From assembly GCA_015680685.1 (NCBI GenBank), contig MNCI01013865.1, positions 489,172-553,171 on the forward strand: a DNA stretch of 64,000 nucleotides. The letters are read 5' to 3'. The notes beneath the pieces were generated by a model, which did no database searches, had not been told where the DNA came from, and worked only from the letters and a program-made list of their open reading frames with translations. A program made the position numbers and the translations under genes. Source of the DNA: Gnetum montanum. Its lineage: Eukaryota; Streptophyta; Gnetopsida; Gnetales; Gnetaceae. Below, in pieces: positions 1 to 10,959 of this stretch (position 1 is the stretch's first letter; the number at the start of each line of letters is the position of its first letter).

Positions 1-2376
1 CATTCAATAGAACCTTCAAAAGACTTGACAATTTCTGATTGAAGTACCACAGAGATTCACTATAAAGATAAAAAGAAGCTATTTTGGTCCCATCAAAATA
101 CCAAAGATTTTTTGAACCCTCTTGACTATTGAATTGTTCAACGACATGACTACAAGCAGAGGCTCTCTTACAACGATCTGAATAGCAGTTCTTATACATT
201 ACACAATAACCAAATTCACTACTAAAATGCTCTTAAGGCTTTCAAACATAAGCACTTCTATGGAAAAATTTTAATAGAAAATTTCTATAAGGTAACAAGA
301 ACAATAAGAGCAATCTAAAAATCCCAAAATTACTTGACATAGATGATACTATCTAAACCAATAGCTAAACAATTTCAACAAAATAAAAAATAAAAAACAT
401 AACTCACAGGACTATGACAAAGAGGCTGAAATCTTTTCTTTAGCAAGCCATCTTACAAGAAATCTTCTTTACAAATCTTCCAAGACCCCAAGTGTGATAT
501 GTGAGAGCCCAAGTATTCCCAAAGTGTGTTCAAGTGAGAGCTCAAGTTTGTGATGATCCTTTTTTCCTCTTACCCCTGAAGCCTTTTCATAGGATTCAAA
601 AGGTAGTTACATATTCAAAAATATCTTACCTAACTTCTCTCCCAAGTAACTTGCCCAACAAGTTAGGTAAGTCACAAAAAATATTGGGTGGTTGTAACCA
701 CCATAGAGATAAAAAAGCTACAGCTGACAAGTGTCCCATTTAATTGACAAGTGGCCCTTCAGTCACCAAGTGGTCACCATGGAGACAAAAAGCTATAGTA
801 GACAAGTGGCCTTTTTAATTGCCAAGTGTCTTCATGATAATCAAAATTAAAATTAGTTACAAATATCATAGTTGTGACTATCATAGGAAGTTACAACTTC
901 CATAGGAATAAAAGGGATAATAGCCAAATGTCCCCTTTATATAGGACGTTACACAAATATCTTAACAATGTACATTTTTTTGAACAAAGTAAATTCTTGC
1001 ATGAAATATTTATCAATGCTCAGCAACAGCTTTCCAAAAATCCTCAGTAGCGAGAAACACATTGGAGCAGGGCGATGACCTTCGCTTAATTCCTGTAAAA
1101 TCTCCAACATTGGTGGCTTGCTTCCTAACAACAATATGCAGAGTTTCTGAGACCATCGAAAGTTATCTACGATAGGAGGATAGCAGCTTGCACTAGTACG
1201 AGGAATCCTAGAGACGGATGATTTGATGGTTGTGAATAATTCCTTCCGTAAACAATACAATACATGATTCCAGCCTCGTCTCTGCATTTGGTTGCAAAAT
1301 ATTCTTCACAATCAATTCTAGGTTAAGTGTTTATCATTCTAAGAGGGCACCGAATCTACAGTTAGTGCAACTCGTAATTTGGTGGAAACCTGAGCAAATG
1401 GGTTCTAAGCTTCCATAGGTGCATGCTCAAAATTTCAAAGGTAAAGATGCAACTGTGAACACCAAGGTGCCCTTTGAGCTGTGCAATTTTTTTGTTGCCA
1501 AATGTGAAACAATCATAAAACATTTCATCATCAAACATGGTTAATAGTATTTGTTAGTCCTGATCCTGCACTTGATTGTAGCTGTGTAGGGGCACTGTAA
1601 CCTATGGTAGATTCTGTGTTTCCAGCATTGATAATGAGAACATGTATACTACCGAAGCATTGAAAAGCTTTTTCAATCATGGGACTAATCTCATTTTCCA
1701 AAGCAGATACATCAAGTTGCAAAGACACGGCCTTGGTTGAAGAATGAAAATTTCCACCATTGATTTGGTATGTCATCTAGGAGAATGGAGAAGATGTTTT
1801 TCTATTTCGTCCATATAGATATAAACTAGCTGGTCGTATTCAATGCACCAATCTATCTTTTGAGGGGCACTATGGTAATCCATTGGTTGTCACTTGTACA
1901 TGAAAGCGTTTGGAAGGATACATTGGCTTCACTTTTTAACAATTCTAAAAGAGAGCATTGCACCCTCTTATTGCCATTAACCCTCATTCCAATTGTAATA
2001 CCAATGGTGACTAGAAAGTCAGCAATGCATAAGTACATCGCATAGCTCTTGTTCCAAACAATGCAATTACACACAAGGCCATCATTTCTCCCCAAAACAA
2101 AATCATATGAGATTTTCAAACTCTCTTACCCTTTTATTCTTTGAAATTTGAATTCTTCAAATGTCTTTTTCATAGTATCATATAACATTATTATGCTCTA
2201 AAAATCTAAGTTATAAACTATCCATATTTAAAGAAATAAATGTCATCAAAGATTTTTGGACTTGCTAGAAAACTCTTCATTGTGTTATTTCTCTTAAGAA
2301 GTTTGTAAAGAGATTTTTTTTCTTGCAGATTTTATCATGCCAACCTGTTCTATGAAATGGCCAAAATGTGCCAACA
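1..2376 (-). repeat. Element 1 left (3') LTR, truncated by the window edge
   Basis: Matches 5631-8005. The first 650 bp or so of the LTR lie outside the window. It ends at ...CCAACA, directly followed by a polypurine tract, so in element orientation the LTR begins TGTTGG. A decayed TATA (minus strand, 582-593, CCTATGAAAAGG) corresponds to the better one in the right LTR. Short open frames near 501-743 and 949-1287 are not supported as genes. Confidence 0.85.
1531..1776 (-). pseudogene. Short-chain dehydrogenase/reductase fragment inside the LTR (left copy)
   Basis: Minus-strand frame of 81 codons. Its middle reads LQLDVSALENEI, then a helix-like stretch, EKAFQCFGSIHVLIINAG. This is the pattern of the classical SDR fold just after the NAD(P) site: a beta strand ending LDV, a helix with KA..FG.I, then VL.NNAG. 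The right LTR has VLINNAG, the canonical form, so the left copy has a substitution. The N-terminal glycine-rich motif and the YxxxK active site are not seen, so this is a fragment of perhaps one exon. It is inferred to be a host gene piece captured by the LTR. Plant SDRs of the oxoacyl-ACP-reductase-like group have a similar stretch, but no substrate can be assigned. Confidence 0.55.
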
Positions 2377-2396
2377 TTTCTGCCCCCTTTAAAAGC
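2377..2396 (-). other. Polypurine tract of element 1
   Basis: The minus strand reads AAAGGGGGCAGAAA immediately before the LTR start TGTTGG. Position and composition are those of the plus-strand priming site used in reverse transcription, and they fix the left LTR boundary. Confidence 0.7.
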
Positions 2397-2659
2397 TTAA
2401 AAAATTATGCAAGCCCTTTAAAACTTAACTGTACTGAAACTTTTATTGAACTTTTTACAACTGAAAGGATAAATCTTTTTGGAGAAAAATTCCCATCAAA
2501 CATAAGGTTTGATGGTATAAAATCCTCATTCCTAGGAAAACAAACAAACTGTACATTATTAAGTCCTTTGTTCATGGACTATTCTTGAGATGAGAAGAGA
2601 ATGGGGAGGATTACTCTGGTAGGAATCCTGATATCTCTAACCCTCTCATAAGCAATCTC

Positions 2660-3214
2660 TCAATTATTTTTTGGCTTGTTAGAATTTTTAACTTGATCTT
2701 CTAGAGCTTTTTCTTTAGCAATCCTCTCATCTTCTTTCTCAAAACTATAATTTTCTTGGAGTGTACAAATTTTGTTTTCAACACCTCCATTTTCAACCAT
2801 CTTACTTTTTCCATTTGAAGTAATGTTATCAATCATGAAAGATTTAATATAGATGTATATTTGATTTGGTTCTCCTTTCCAAGGTAGCCACATGTGAGAA
2901 TAATCTGTTGATATGTAACCTGAGAAATTCTTGCCCCAACTTCTACTCAATAAGAGACTATGTGAATCTAGTATATCTGTCACTTGAATAGTTACTCTAC
3001 TTCTGACGCAGGGTTCGGAAGTAATTTCCAATAGAACATTTGGTAATTGACCAACAATCTTCACTCTACTTTTATCCACTTGAACAATCTTTTTATTTGA
3101 TTTTTCAAGAATCAAAACAAGTTTCTTACATATAGACAATGGCATTATAGTAGATGTAGCTCCAGAATCAACCAAACAATTGTGTAAATATTTATGTTTT
3201 AATTTCATTGTCAA
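2660..3214 (-). pseudogene. Retroviral-type aspartic protease of element 1
   Basis: A 184-codon open frame. The catalytic motif is CLVDSGATSTIMPLSIC near residue 13, and a distal LLLSRSW near residue 88 corresponds to the ILGRxW strand of the retropepsin fold. The enzyme would cleave the Gag precursor. A charged, Lys/Glu-rich tail follows (about residues 130-184) where pol would normally continue into reverse transcriptase, and the frame then stops. It is open over its full length but separated from gag by stops and a frame change around 3240-3600, so an intact polyprotein is not made. The linker has decayed fragments such as KGKRRVREL upstream. Confidence 0.75.
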
Positions 3215-3597
3215 AAGAAAAGGAGGAGCTTCCTTATCATACGAGGTCTTAATTTATCATCATTATTAGACACATAACTTAACTCTAATTCTCTAACTCT
3301 CCTTTTACCTTTAATGAACTCTAAAGCCTTTCTTTGTTGATCTCCTATTTGAAGCAACTAATAAAAGCTAATATTGAACTTGACATGTTTAAGGTCTTCA
3401 TTTAAATCATACTCTCCATCACCAATAAATCATGGTCTCTTTATCCATGTATTAAAAAATTGATTTGGAGTGCTTTGTTCTACTTGATTATCTTTACCTT
3501 TATCCTTATCTCTTCTATTTGGCTCAAAAGCTTTTCTCTTAGAAGATGGATCAGTAATAACATTTGGGGGTCTAGAAGTAGTTAATCTTTCTTTGGA

Positions 3598-4848
3598 TCA
3601 GGGACTATATCCATTTTCCTCATTGTTATTGCATTCTTCATCTAAATACATATCTTCTTCAGAACTTGATAGAGAAGAAGTATCGCTTGATCCATTGCTA
3701 GAAGATTTACTTACATAATGAACACTAGATAACTCATTACCAGATTCAATATGAAGAAATTTGGACATAATAAGATCACTTTCATCTTCATCTTCCGCTA
3801 ACTTAGTTTCTTGATGTTTATTCTTTCTATTTTTCCTTTCTTTCTTGATATTAACTCTTGCCAAGGCTTTTTCAAGCTTCACTATTTTGTTAGACATATC
3901 TCTCATTAATTGTCCTTTTTCAGATCCTACTCTTTCATGTTCTTGCTCTATCTTAACATGAGATGGACCTGGTAAAGCTTTAAATTGAGCAAAATCTTGC
4001 ATAGGAATCATAACTCTTTCTTCTCTTTTTTGAATTGCAATATTTTCTTCAGGATTCAAGTTCAACTATTTTTCTAACTGTATAGCTTCACTAAAGTAGT
4101 CATTTAGTGTAGTTAAGTTTGGAGTTCTCCTTAACCAAATTGAAATGTTGGGGTTGACAGCCTTAAGATAAGTTTCTTTAAGCATTTCTTCTGATGGCCT
4201 ATATTGTCTTTGAAAGAGTCCACAAATTCGTTGAAACTTGATGTTGAAATCTCTAATTGACTCTTTAACTCCTTGCTTAGCTTGTATCAACCCACAGTAT
4301 AGTTGTTGTTGATCTAATTGATTACCAAACTGGGCCAAGAATAGATTCTTCATGTCATCCCAACTTGTAATACTATTATTTGGTAAGTTTGAATACCAAA
4401 TTTGAGCCATATCCTTTAGATTTGATATAAATAACCTACAAGCTTGATCTTGATGTTGAATATTTGCATGAGCTAAAGCTAACTCAAACATGTGAATATA
4501 TTCTTTAGCTAAATAAGCTTTTCTAGGAATTAAAGGCTCAGGAAAATATTTTTAAGCTACCTTAGAAATATCATTGTAATTTTGAAATCCTAATGGTGTA
4601 ACTCTTTGCCAAGGATTTGCTATCCTATTCCTTTGGATAGTTGAATTCTTAGACTTTCTAGATCTTCTCTTATGAATCAATAAACTAGATATAATGGGTG
4701 ATCTTCTTGATCTTCTAGTTTTCACTCCACTACTTGTTCCCAATTCAAAAACTTTCTTTTGTTCTTCTTTTGATGAAGAATCAGTTTTAGAATCTAGAAT
4801 ATCTTTTGAAACTGTTAAATTTTCCAAACTATCAATCTTCTTGCTCAT
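3598..4848 (-). pseudogene. Gag of element 1
   Basis: One frame of about 417 codons with two in-frame stops (TAA at 4552-4554, TAG at 4066-4068). An N-terminal Ser/Lys/Arg-rich part (MSKKIDSLENL..., RRSRRSP) is followed by the capsid-like retrotransposon gag domain: QACRLFISNLKDMAQIWYS, then a Trp at SITSWDDMKNLFLAQF and the helical VKESIRDFNIKFQRIC. The C-terminal third is a coiled-coil-like and then acidic Ser-rich region (SSLSSSEED). No CCHC zinc knuckle was recognised. It would form the particle. It starts 100 bp after the primer-binding site, as expected for a first ORF. Confidence 0.75.
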
Positions 4849-4949
4849 GAACTGAAAATAGTATCTAATTTCTTAAGCCTTTATAGTAACAAAGAATAGT
4901 TGATGTGCTAAAATTATAAAGCTTATGAACTTAGAGGCTAAACTTTCAA

Positions 4950-4966
4950 CCCTCCTTCTAGCGCCA
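4950..4966 (-). other. Primer-binding site of element 1, tRNA-Asn type
   Basis: The minus strand reads TGGCGCTAGAAGGAGGG, which from memory complements the 3' end of plant tRNA-Asn(GUU) plus CCA. It lies 10 bp inside the end of the right LTR. Confidence 0.7.
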
Positions 4967-6212
4967 AAAGAACTATTGGCGACCGTTTGGGACACGACTG
5001 CCAACGAGTGTCCTTAAATAGGGTTTAGGTGCTTGCTAGTCTCTGGCAACACCAAGGCCCAGATACCTCCAAATAAACTCAGTAGTTAATGTAAGTATGT
5101 GTGTGTGCTATTGTAGTGTGCGGTTGTGAAATATGAAACGATTGTGTTGTGTGTAAACTACAAATGACTTATTTTAAAGAGATTTAGCCAACTTTGCCAA
5201 GTACTGTGAGTTGTTGAGAGTTCCTATTTTGTTTAATTACTTAGTCTATGCAGTCCTTATAATACCTACTTGTAACAAATAAAATTTTGCAAAAACATTT
5301 GAGCACAACTCTGCGAATCTACTTCTAATTTTCCCTAGAGAAAGAGATAGTTCCACAAGAAAACTAGAAATAGAGAAAGATTCAATGGGAATAGACAGAA
5401 AAGAAAGCAGATTTGTGTTAAGACCTCAAATATTTAAACAAGGTAAAATGATACAAGTAAACACTTCGTAATAAAGCTATCCCAAATTCAATATCTATGA
5501 ATTGTTCAAACTTCCAAGGCTCAAATAAGCAATTTTTTTAAGACAATCCTATTATGCTACCAAAAAATTGCTGCGTAATCTACCACGTACGAGACTCCAT
5601 TTTGGCTAGATAATGGATCTCAACAATTGCATTCAACAGAACCTTCAAAAGACTTGACAATTTCTAATTGAAATACCACGGAGATTCACTTTAAATATAA
5701 AAAGAAGCTATTATGGTCCCATCAAAATACCAAAGATTTTCTAAACCCTCTTGACTACTGAATCGTTCAACGGCATGACTACAAGTAGAGGCTCTCTTAC
5801 AACGATCTGTATAGAAGTTCTTATACGTTGCATAATAACCAAATTCACTACTAAAATGCTCTTAAGGCTTTCAAACACAAGCGTTTCTATGGAAAAATTT
5901 TAATAGAAAATTTCTATTGGGCAACAAGAACAATAAGAGCAATCTGAAAATCCCAAAATTACTTACCAAGGATGATACTATCTAAACCACTAGCTAAACA
6001 ATTTCAACAAAATAAAAAATAAAAAACATAACTCACAGGACTATGACAAATAGGTTGAAATCTTTTCTTTAGCAAGCCATCTTACAAGCAATCTTCTTTA
6101 CAAATCTTCCAAGACCCCAAGTGTGATATGTGAGAGCCCAAGTATTCCCCAAGTGTGTTCAAGTGAGAGCTCAAGTGTGTGACGATCCTTTTTTCCTCTT
6201 ACCCCTGAAGCC

Positions 6213-6223
6213 TTTTTATAGGG
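6213..6223 (-). promoter_or_regulatory. TATA box of element 1 LTR promoter
   Basis: The minus strand reads CCTATAAAAAGG in mid-LTR, upstream of the primer-binding site and gag, which is where an LTR promoter is expected. The left LTR has the same site with one substitution in the core (582-593). Confidence 0.6.
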
Positions 6224-7158
6224 TTCAAAAGGTAGTTACATATTCAAAAATATCTTACCTAACTTCTCTCCCAAGTAACTTGCCCAACAAGTTAGGCAAG
6301 TTACAAAAAATATTCGGTGGTTGTAACCACCATAGAGATGAAAAAGCTGCAGCTGACAAGTGTCCCATTTAATTGACAAGTGGCCCTTCAGTCGCCAAGT
6401 GGTCACCATGGAGACAAAAATCTATAGTTAACAAGTGGTCTTTTTAATTGCCAAGTGTCTTCATGATAATCAAAATTAAAATTAGTTACAAATATATAGT
6501 TGTAACTATCATAGGAAGTTACAACTTCCATAGGAATAAAAGAGATAATAGCCAAATGTCCCCTTTATATAGGACGTTACCCAAATATCTTAACAATGTA
6601 CATTTTTTTGAACAAAGTAAATTCTTGCATGAAATATTTATCAATGCTCAGAAACAGCTTTCCAGAAATCCTCAGTAGCGAGAAACACATTGGAGCAGGG
6701 CGATGACCTTGGCTTAATTCCTATAAAATCTCCAACATTGGTGGCTTGCTCCCTGGCAACAATATGCAGATATTCTGAGAGCATCGAAAGTTATCTACAG
6801 TAGGAGGATAGCATCTTGCGCTAGTACGAGGAATCCCAGAGATGGACGATTTGATGGCTGTGAATAATTCCTTCCATAAACAATACAAGACATGATTCTA
6901 GCCTCATCTTTGCATTTGGTTGCAAAATATTCTTCACAATCAATTCTAGATTCAATGTTTATCATTCTAAGAGGGCACTGAATCTACAGTTAGTGCAACT
7001 CGTAATTCAGTGGAAACCTGAGCAAATGGGTTATAAGCTTCCACAGGTGCATGCTCAGAATTTCAAAGGTGGAGATGCGACTATAAACACTAGGGTGCCC
7101 TTTGAGCCGTGTAATTTTTCTGTTTCCAAACGTGAAACAATCATAGAACATCTCATCA

Positions 7159-7400
7159 TTAGACACAGTTAATAGTATTTGTTAGTCTTGATCCTACACT
7201 TGATCGTAGCCATGCAGAGGCATTGTAAGTTGTGGTAGATTCCATGTTTCCAGCATTGTTAATGAGAACATGTATACTGCCGAATCATTGAAAAGCTTTT
7301 TCAATCGTGGGATTGATCTCATTTTCTGAAGCAGAGACATCAAGTTGTAGAGACACGGCCTTGGCCAAAGAATGAAAATTTCCACCATTGATTTGGTATG
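7159..7400 (-). pseudogene. Short-chain dehydrogenase/reductase fragment inside the LTR (right copy)
   Basis: Counterpart of the fragment at 1531-1776. The frame reads KAVSLQLDVSASENEI, EKAFQ, a TGA stop, then FGSIHVLINNAGNMES. The VLINNAG motif is the SDR hallmark and supports the family call better than the left copy does. The stop lies just before FG, where the left copy has Cys (TGC), so it arose in this copy. The frame then closes at 7159-7161. No other SDR motif is visible. Confidence 0.55.
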
Positions 7401-8005
7401 TTAGCTGGGAGAATGGAGAAGATCTTTTTCTATTTCGTCCATATAGATATAAACTGGCTGGTCGTATTCAATGCACCAATCTATCTTTTGAATGGAACTA
7501 TGGTAATCCATTAGTTGTCACTTGTACATGAAAGTGTTTGGAAGGATACATCAGCCTCACTTTTTAACAATTTTAAAAGAGAGCATTGCACCCTCTTATT
7601 GTCGTTAATCCTCATTCCAATTGTAATACCAACGGTGACCAGAAAGTCAACAATGCACAAGTACATTGCATAGCTCTTGTTCCGAACAATGCATTTACAC
7701 ACAAGGCCATCATTTCTCCCCAGAACGAAATCATACGAGATTTTGAAACTCTCTTACCCTTTTATTCTTTGAAATTTGAATTCTTCAAATGTCTTTTTCA
7801 TAGTATCATATAACATTATTGTGTTCTAAAATCCTGAGTCATAAACTATCCATATTTAAAGAAATAAATGTCATCAAAGATTTTTGGACTTGCTAGAAAA
7901 CTCTTCATTGTGTTATTTCTCTTAAGAAGTTTGTAAAGAGATTTTTTTTTCTTGCAGATTTTATCATGCCAACTTGTTCCATGAAATGGCCAAAATGTGT
8001 GAACA

Positions 8006-9115
8006 CCAACAAGTAAAAGTAGAGCACAAGAATCTAGTAGATCTTCTCTATCCTAATGACATTACAAAATAAAAATGGGATGTGATTAATAGGAATTTGT
8101 TTTGAAACTTCTTAAGATTCAAAAAGGAAATGATTCTATTATGGTTGTTATGGACAAAGAAATTAAGTCAACTAAATTTCTTCTAGTTAAGTCAACTTAT
8201 GGTGCTAAGAAGATTGCTAGAATCTATTTGGAATAAATTTTTAGATTGCATGAAATTCCCAAGGTTATCATATTAAATAGAGGCTATCTCTTTAGTTCTA
8301 CATTCTGGCAAGGATTACAAGAAACACTATGAACAAAGCTTAATATGATCATTTCCTTTCATCCTCAAATTGATGGTTAAGCTAATAGAGTAAAGCAAAT
8401 GCTTGAAAATATTTTGAGAGCATGTGATTTTGATGATCCACAAAGTTGGAAAAGTTACATACCATTATTGGAATTTTCATTGGGATGGCTCCATTTGAAG
8501 CTTTACATTGAAGAAAGTATAGGTCTCATACTTCTTGGATTAAACCTAAAGATAGAATGATTATAGGACCAGAAATGATGCAAGAACTAGAGAACAAGAT
8601 GAATGTAATTAGGTAAAGGATGAATGAAACCTCATATTGGTGAAAACATTATAGAGATAAGATATGTAGACCATTAGAATATTATAATGAATATCATGTA
8701 TTTTTTAAAGTCATTCTATGAAGCTAGTTATTAGAGGTGTAAAAGGATCTAAAGTAGCATTAAGGTACATTGGACCATTTGAAATATTAGACAAATTAGA
8801 ACTCATGGCATATAGGCTAGCATTACCTCCTTACTTGGCACACATGCATGATGTATTTTATGTGAATATGTTACAACAATATATTTTTGGTCCATCTCAT
8901 GTGATAAGTTGGAAAAATATACAAGTGCAACCCAATTTTTCAATTACAAAGGAATTAAAGGAGAAATTAGATGATCGAATCCTTCAACTTTGGACCAAGA
9001 AAATCCCTTAAGATAATATTAAGTGATATCACCATAGATTTAAAGAAGTAACATGGGAGCTAGAAAATTAAATGAGAAGGTTCTACTCCTATCTCTTTAA
9101 ATAAGTTAGTTTTTA
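8006..9115 (+). pseudogene. Integrase remnant of a Tekay-like Ty3/gypsy element (element 2)
   Basis: Translation on the plus strand, with frameshifts and stops, follows the plant chromovirus integrase end to end. It begins QQVKVEH just after the zinc finger, continues through the core (KSTKFLLVKSTYGAKKIARIY; IILNRG, where the catalytic Asp of SDRG is Asn; FHPQIDG), and ends in the C-terminal domain. The last part is open at 8718-9011: ALRYIGPFEILDK, YRLALPPYLAHMHDVFYVNML, PSHVISW, then a KLDDRILQLWTKKIP chromodomain-like tail ending near TWELEN. Upstream pol is missing because element 1 inserted at the zinc finger; the rest should lie left of the window. Confidence 0.85.
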
Positions 9116-9166
9116 TATTGTAAATAAAGAATTCCTAGGAGGAAATCATCATAAGTGGTAGAGAAC

Positions 9167-9290
9167 TATAACACCTTACTTTCACATCAACCAATAATAT
9201 GAATGTAATAGTATGTATCTTAGCCAAGTAGTAATTTGAATATGTAATGTATCTTGGATGTACTTGGAATGCTTAATAAATAAATTATAC
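9167..9290 (+). repeat. Possible start of the 3' LTR of element 2
   Basis: About 50 bp after the integrase tail the sequence reads TATAACACC following a purine-rich stretch. Tekay-type LTRs commonly begin TGTAACACC. No second LTR is in the window to confirm it, and the LTR would be cut short by element 3. Confidence 0.25.
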
Positions 9291-9299
9291 TAAAATATA

Positions 9300-9511
9300 G
9301 TCATTATGTCGATGTGAATGCATTAATGCATTTAGTTGCATCAATAGGGATGCATCAACACATCTAAGATGTGTTGCTTGTAAATGCAACAATGCATTTT
9401 CATCCACACATATGTGTTGATGCATTTAATATGCATTGATGAGGATGCATAGATGAGGCTTCATTGACATAGATGCATTAATGAAGTTTCTTGACATATC
9501 ACATCTCATCA
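9300..9511 (-). repeat. Element 3 left LTR, truncated
   Basis: Ends ATCTCATCA and shares with 11750-11933 a run of words such as GATGCATCAA and TGCATTTCATCCACACAT. The remaining 750 bp or so of the LTR are missing on the left, where element 2 DNA begins. The stretch is rich in ATGCAT palindromes. Confidence 0.55.
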
Positions 9512-10940
9512 TACCACCACAACTAACTAAAAACTTGTCCTCAAGTTATATATATAAATGGAAAAATTTTCATTATAGAAATTTTGGTGTGATCAAGACT
9601 AGATTGGATACAATTACAAAATTGGAGTGTCATATTACAAAATTTTATTTGAGTCAATGTATTAAAAAATGACAAAAAGACTAGACAAAAGTTAAAGTTT
9701 ACAATATTGCAAAGGTCTTCAAAAAATCCATCAAAGATGAATCTTCTTGTTTTCCCTAGTGGTGGCAGTCTTTCCAACCTTGATTATTATGTTGATGCTT
9801 CTCTTTTTATGCAAAACATTTTTGAATAATATACTAAAATTTCTTCTCATCATCCAATGGATCCAACAAACATATGACGTTTGAGCTTTAATCCTTGTAT
9901 GTGATTCTATTTGTCCATGGGCATAGCCTTTGTTGTTCTTCTCCTAGCCTCATTTCCTTTGCTTTTAGAAGACCTTCAACCTTAAGGAATCCATTTGGAA
10001 TGATCTAAAATTACCAAATAATCAACATTAGTATTGGTAATTTTTCATTAATGATTAACCCTTCTTGAATCCTTGCTTAGCTCAAAATTCAAAAACGTTT
10101 TAGCATGTAAGCTAAAGATGATTCCATAATAATGTTTCCCAAGGATCTAGGATAACTAAAATCATCAAGTGGTTCAAGTTATTTTGACTATTTTTACTAC
10201 TAGTTACCATAATGTTTGAAAATGGGGTGTTAGAAAAATTTCAAAAAGCACATCCTTAACCACCCCCTTTCCTTCCCCCCTCTACACCCCCCCCACATAT
10301 TAATGATTTAAATTTTTTTTAAAGAAATAGAAAAATAATCAAAAATTGTAAAACAAAAAAGTGAAAATGCATTTATTAGTTCTTGATTTAAGATGGGGCA
10401 TCTCCCCTATGACTAAGCTAATGGGAAAGAATTCAAAAATGAACCACATATTACCTTGGTTATACACCATAATTTTTCCATTTATCATCTTTAATGATTT
10501 AATTTTTGTCTTGGTAGCACATTTAACATTGATTATAATCATGTTTTGATCATTTGAAACATATCTTTAGCTGGACTAGAAGATGTTTTCTTTTTAAGGG
10601 GCCTATATATGTTTCCTTGTTTATTTTCTATTTTATTTTTTTTTATCTCCTTATTTAACATCTTCTTTTGATGTATAGTCAAAGTGTAAGATGTTCTTCT
10701 TTAAGTTCTCTATTTGGATCATTTTCATAGAACAAGAACTAACAAGTGGGTTGGATGTTTTCATGCATCTTTTGAAGGGTTTTGTATTTTCATTTTTGAG
10801 GCATTGGGTATATTTTGGTTTAGTGACTATTGTTTATACTTGGTTTTTCACACACACTTATTAATATTTTCAAAAAAATAAATCATTAATACTTTTATAG
10901 TGATTGTTTATAATATAACAAATCTAGATAACTAGCACCA
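9512..10940 (-). other. Element 3 internal region, no coding signal
   Basis: AT-rich DNA with short frames only. A pyrimidine-rich stretch at 10262-10305 contains several C runs. Nothing resembles gag, protease, RT or integrase. It opens with TACCACCACAACTAACT, the decayed polypurine side also seen in elements 5 and 8. Confidence 0.5.
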
Positions 10941-10958
10941 TCCTCAAAAATGGTGCTA
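10941..10958 (-). other. Degenerate primer-binding site of element 3
   Basis: The minus strand reads TAGCACCATTTTTGAGGA, one base from the LTR. It matches by position and partly by sequence the TGGYRYCRTTGCC sites of elements 4, 5 and 9. The next bases, TGGTGCTAGTTATC, recur almost unchanged after the primer site of element 9. Confidence 0.45.
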
Positions 10959-10959
10959 A

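Larger units (their letters stand above)
1..8005 (-). mobile_element. Element 1: gag-protease-only LTR retrotransposon
   Basis: Sequence 1-2376 is repeated directly at 5631-8005 with a difference at roughly one base in twelve by eye. These are the two LTRs of a minus-strand element whose left LTR runs off the window. Between them lie, in minus-strand order, a primer-binding site (4950-4966), a gag reading frame (4848-3598), an aspartic protease (3214-2660) and a polypurine tract touching the left LTR (2377-2396). The internal part is only about 2.6 kb and shows no reverse transcriptase, RNase H or integrase in any frame. A non-autonomous element mobilised in trans is inferred; deletion of pol in this copy alone is the alternative. 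It sits inside an older integrase gene that resumes at 8006. Confidence 0.85.
4977..8005 (-). repeat. Element 1 right (5') LTR, about 3.0 kb
   Basis: In element orientation it starts near 8005 and ends CGCCA at 4977, 10 bp before the primer-binding site. A TATA box at 6213-6223 divides it into about 1.8 kb of U3 and about 1.2 kb of R-U5. The right boundary is set where similarity to the left LTR ends (AACA at 8002-8005); the next five bases, CCAAC, would be the target duplication, whose partner lies outside the window. The U3 carries an SDR gene fragment. Confidence 0.8.

Noticed and set aside
501-743. Plus-strand frame repeated at 6130-6372, looks conserved
   Set aside because: It lies in the LTR across the minus-strand TATA region; it is similar only because the LTRs are copies. 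No known motif.
1853-2119. Minus-strand 88-codon frame in the LTR, partly conserved at 7511-7750
   Set aside because: No recognisable motif; it may be part of the captured gene fragment but cannot be supported.
4950-4966. tRNA-like sequence as a tRNA gene fragment
   Set aside because: Only the 3' terminal 17 bases match and they lie beside an LTR end, so this is a primer-binding site.
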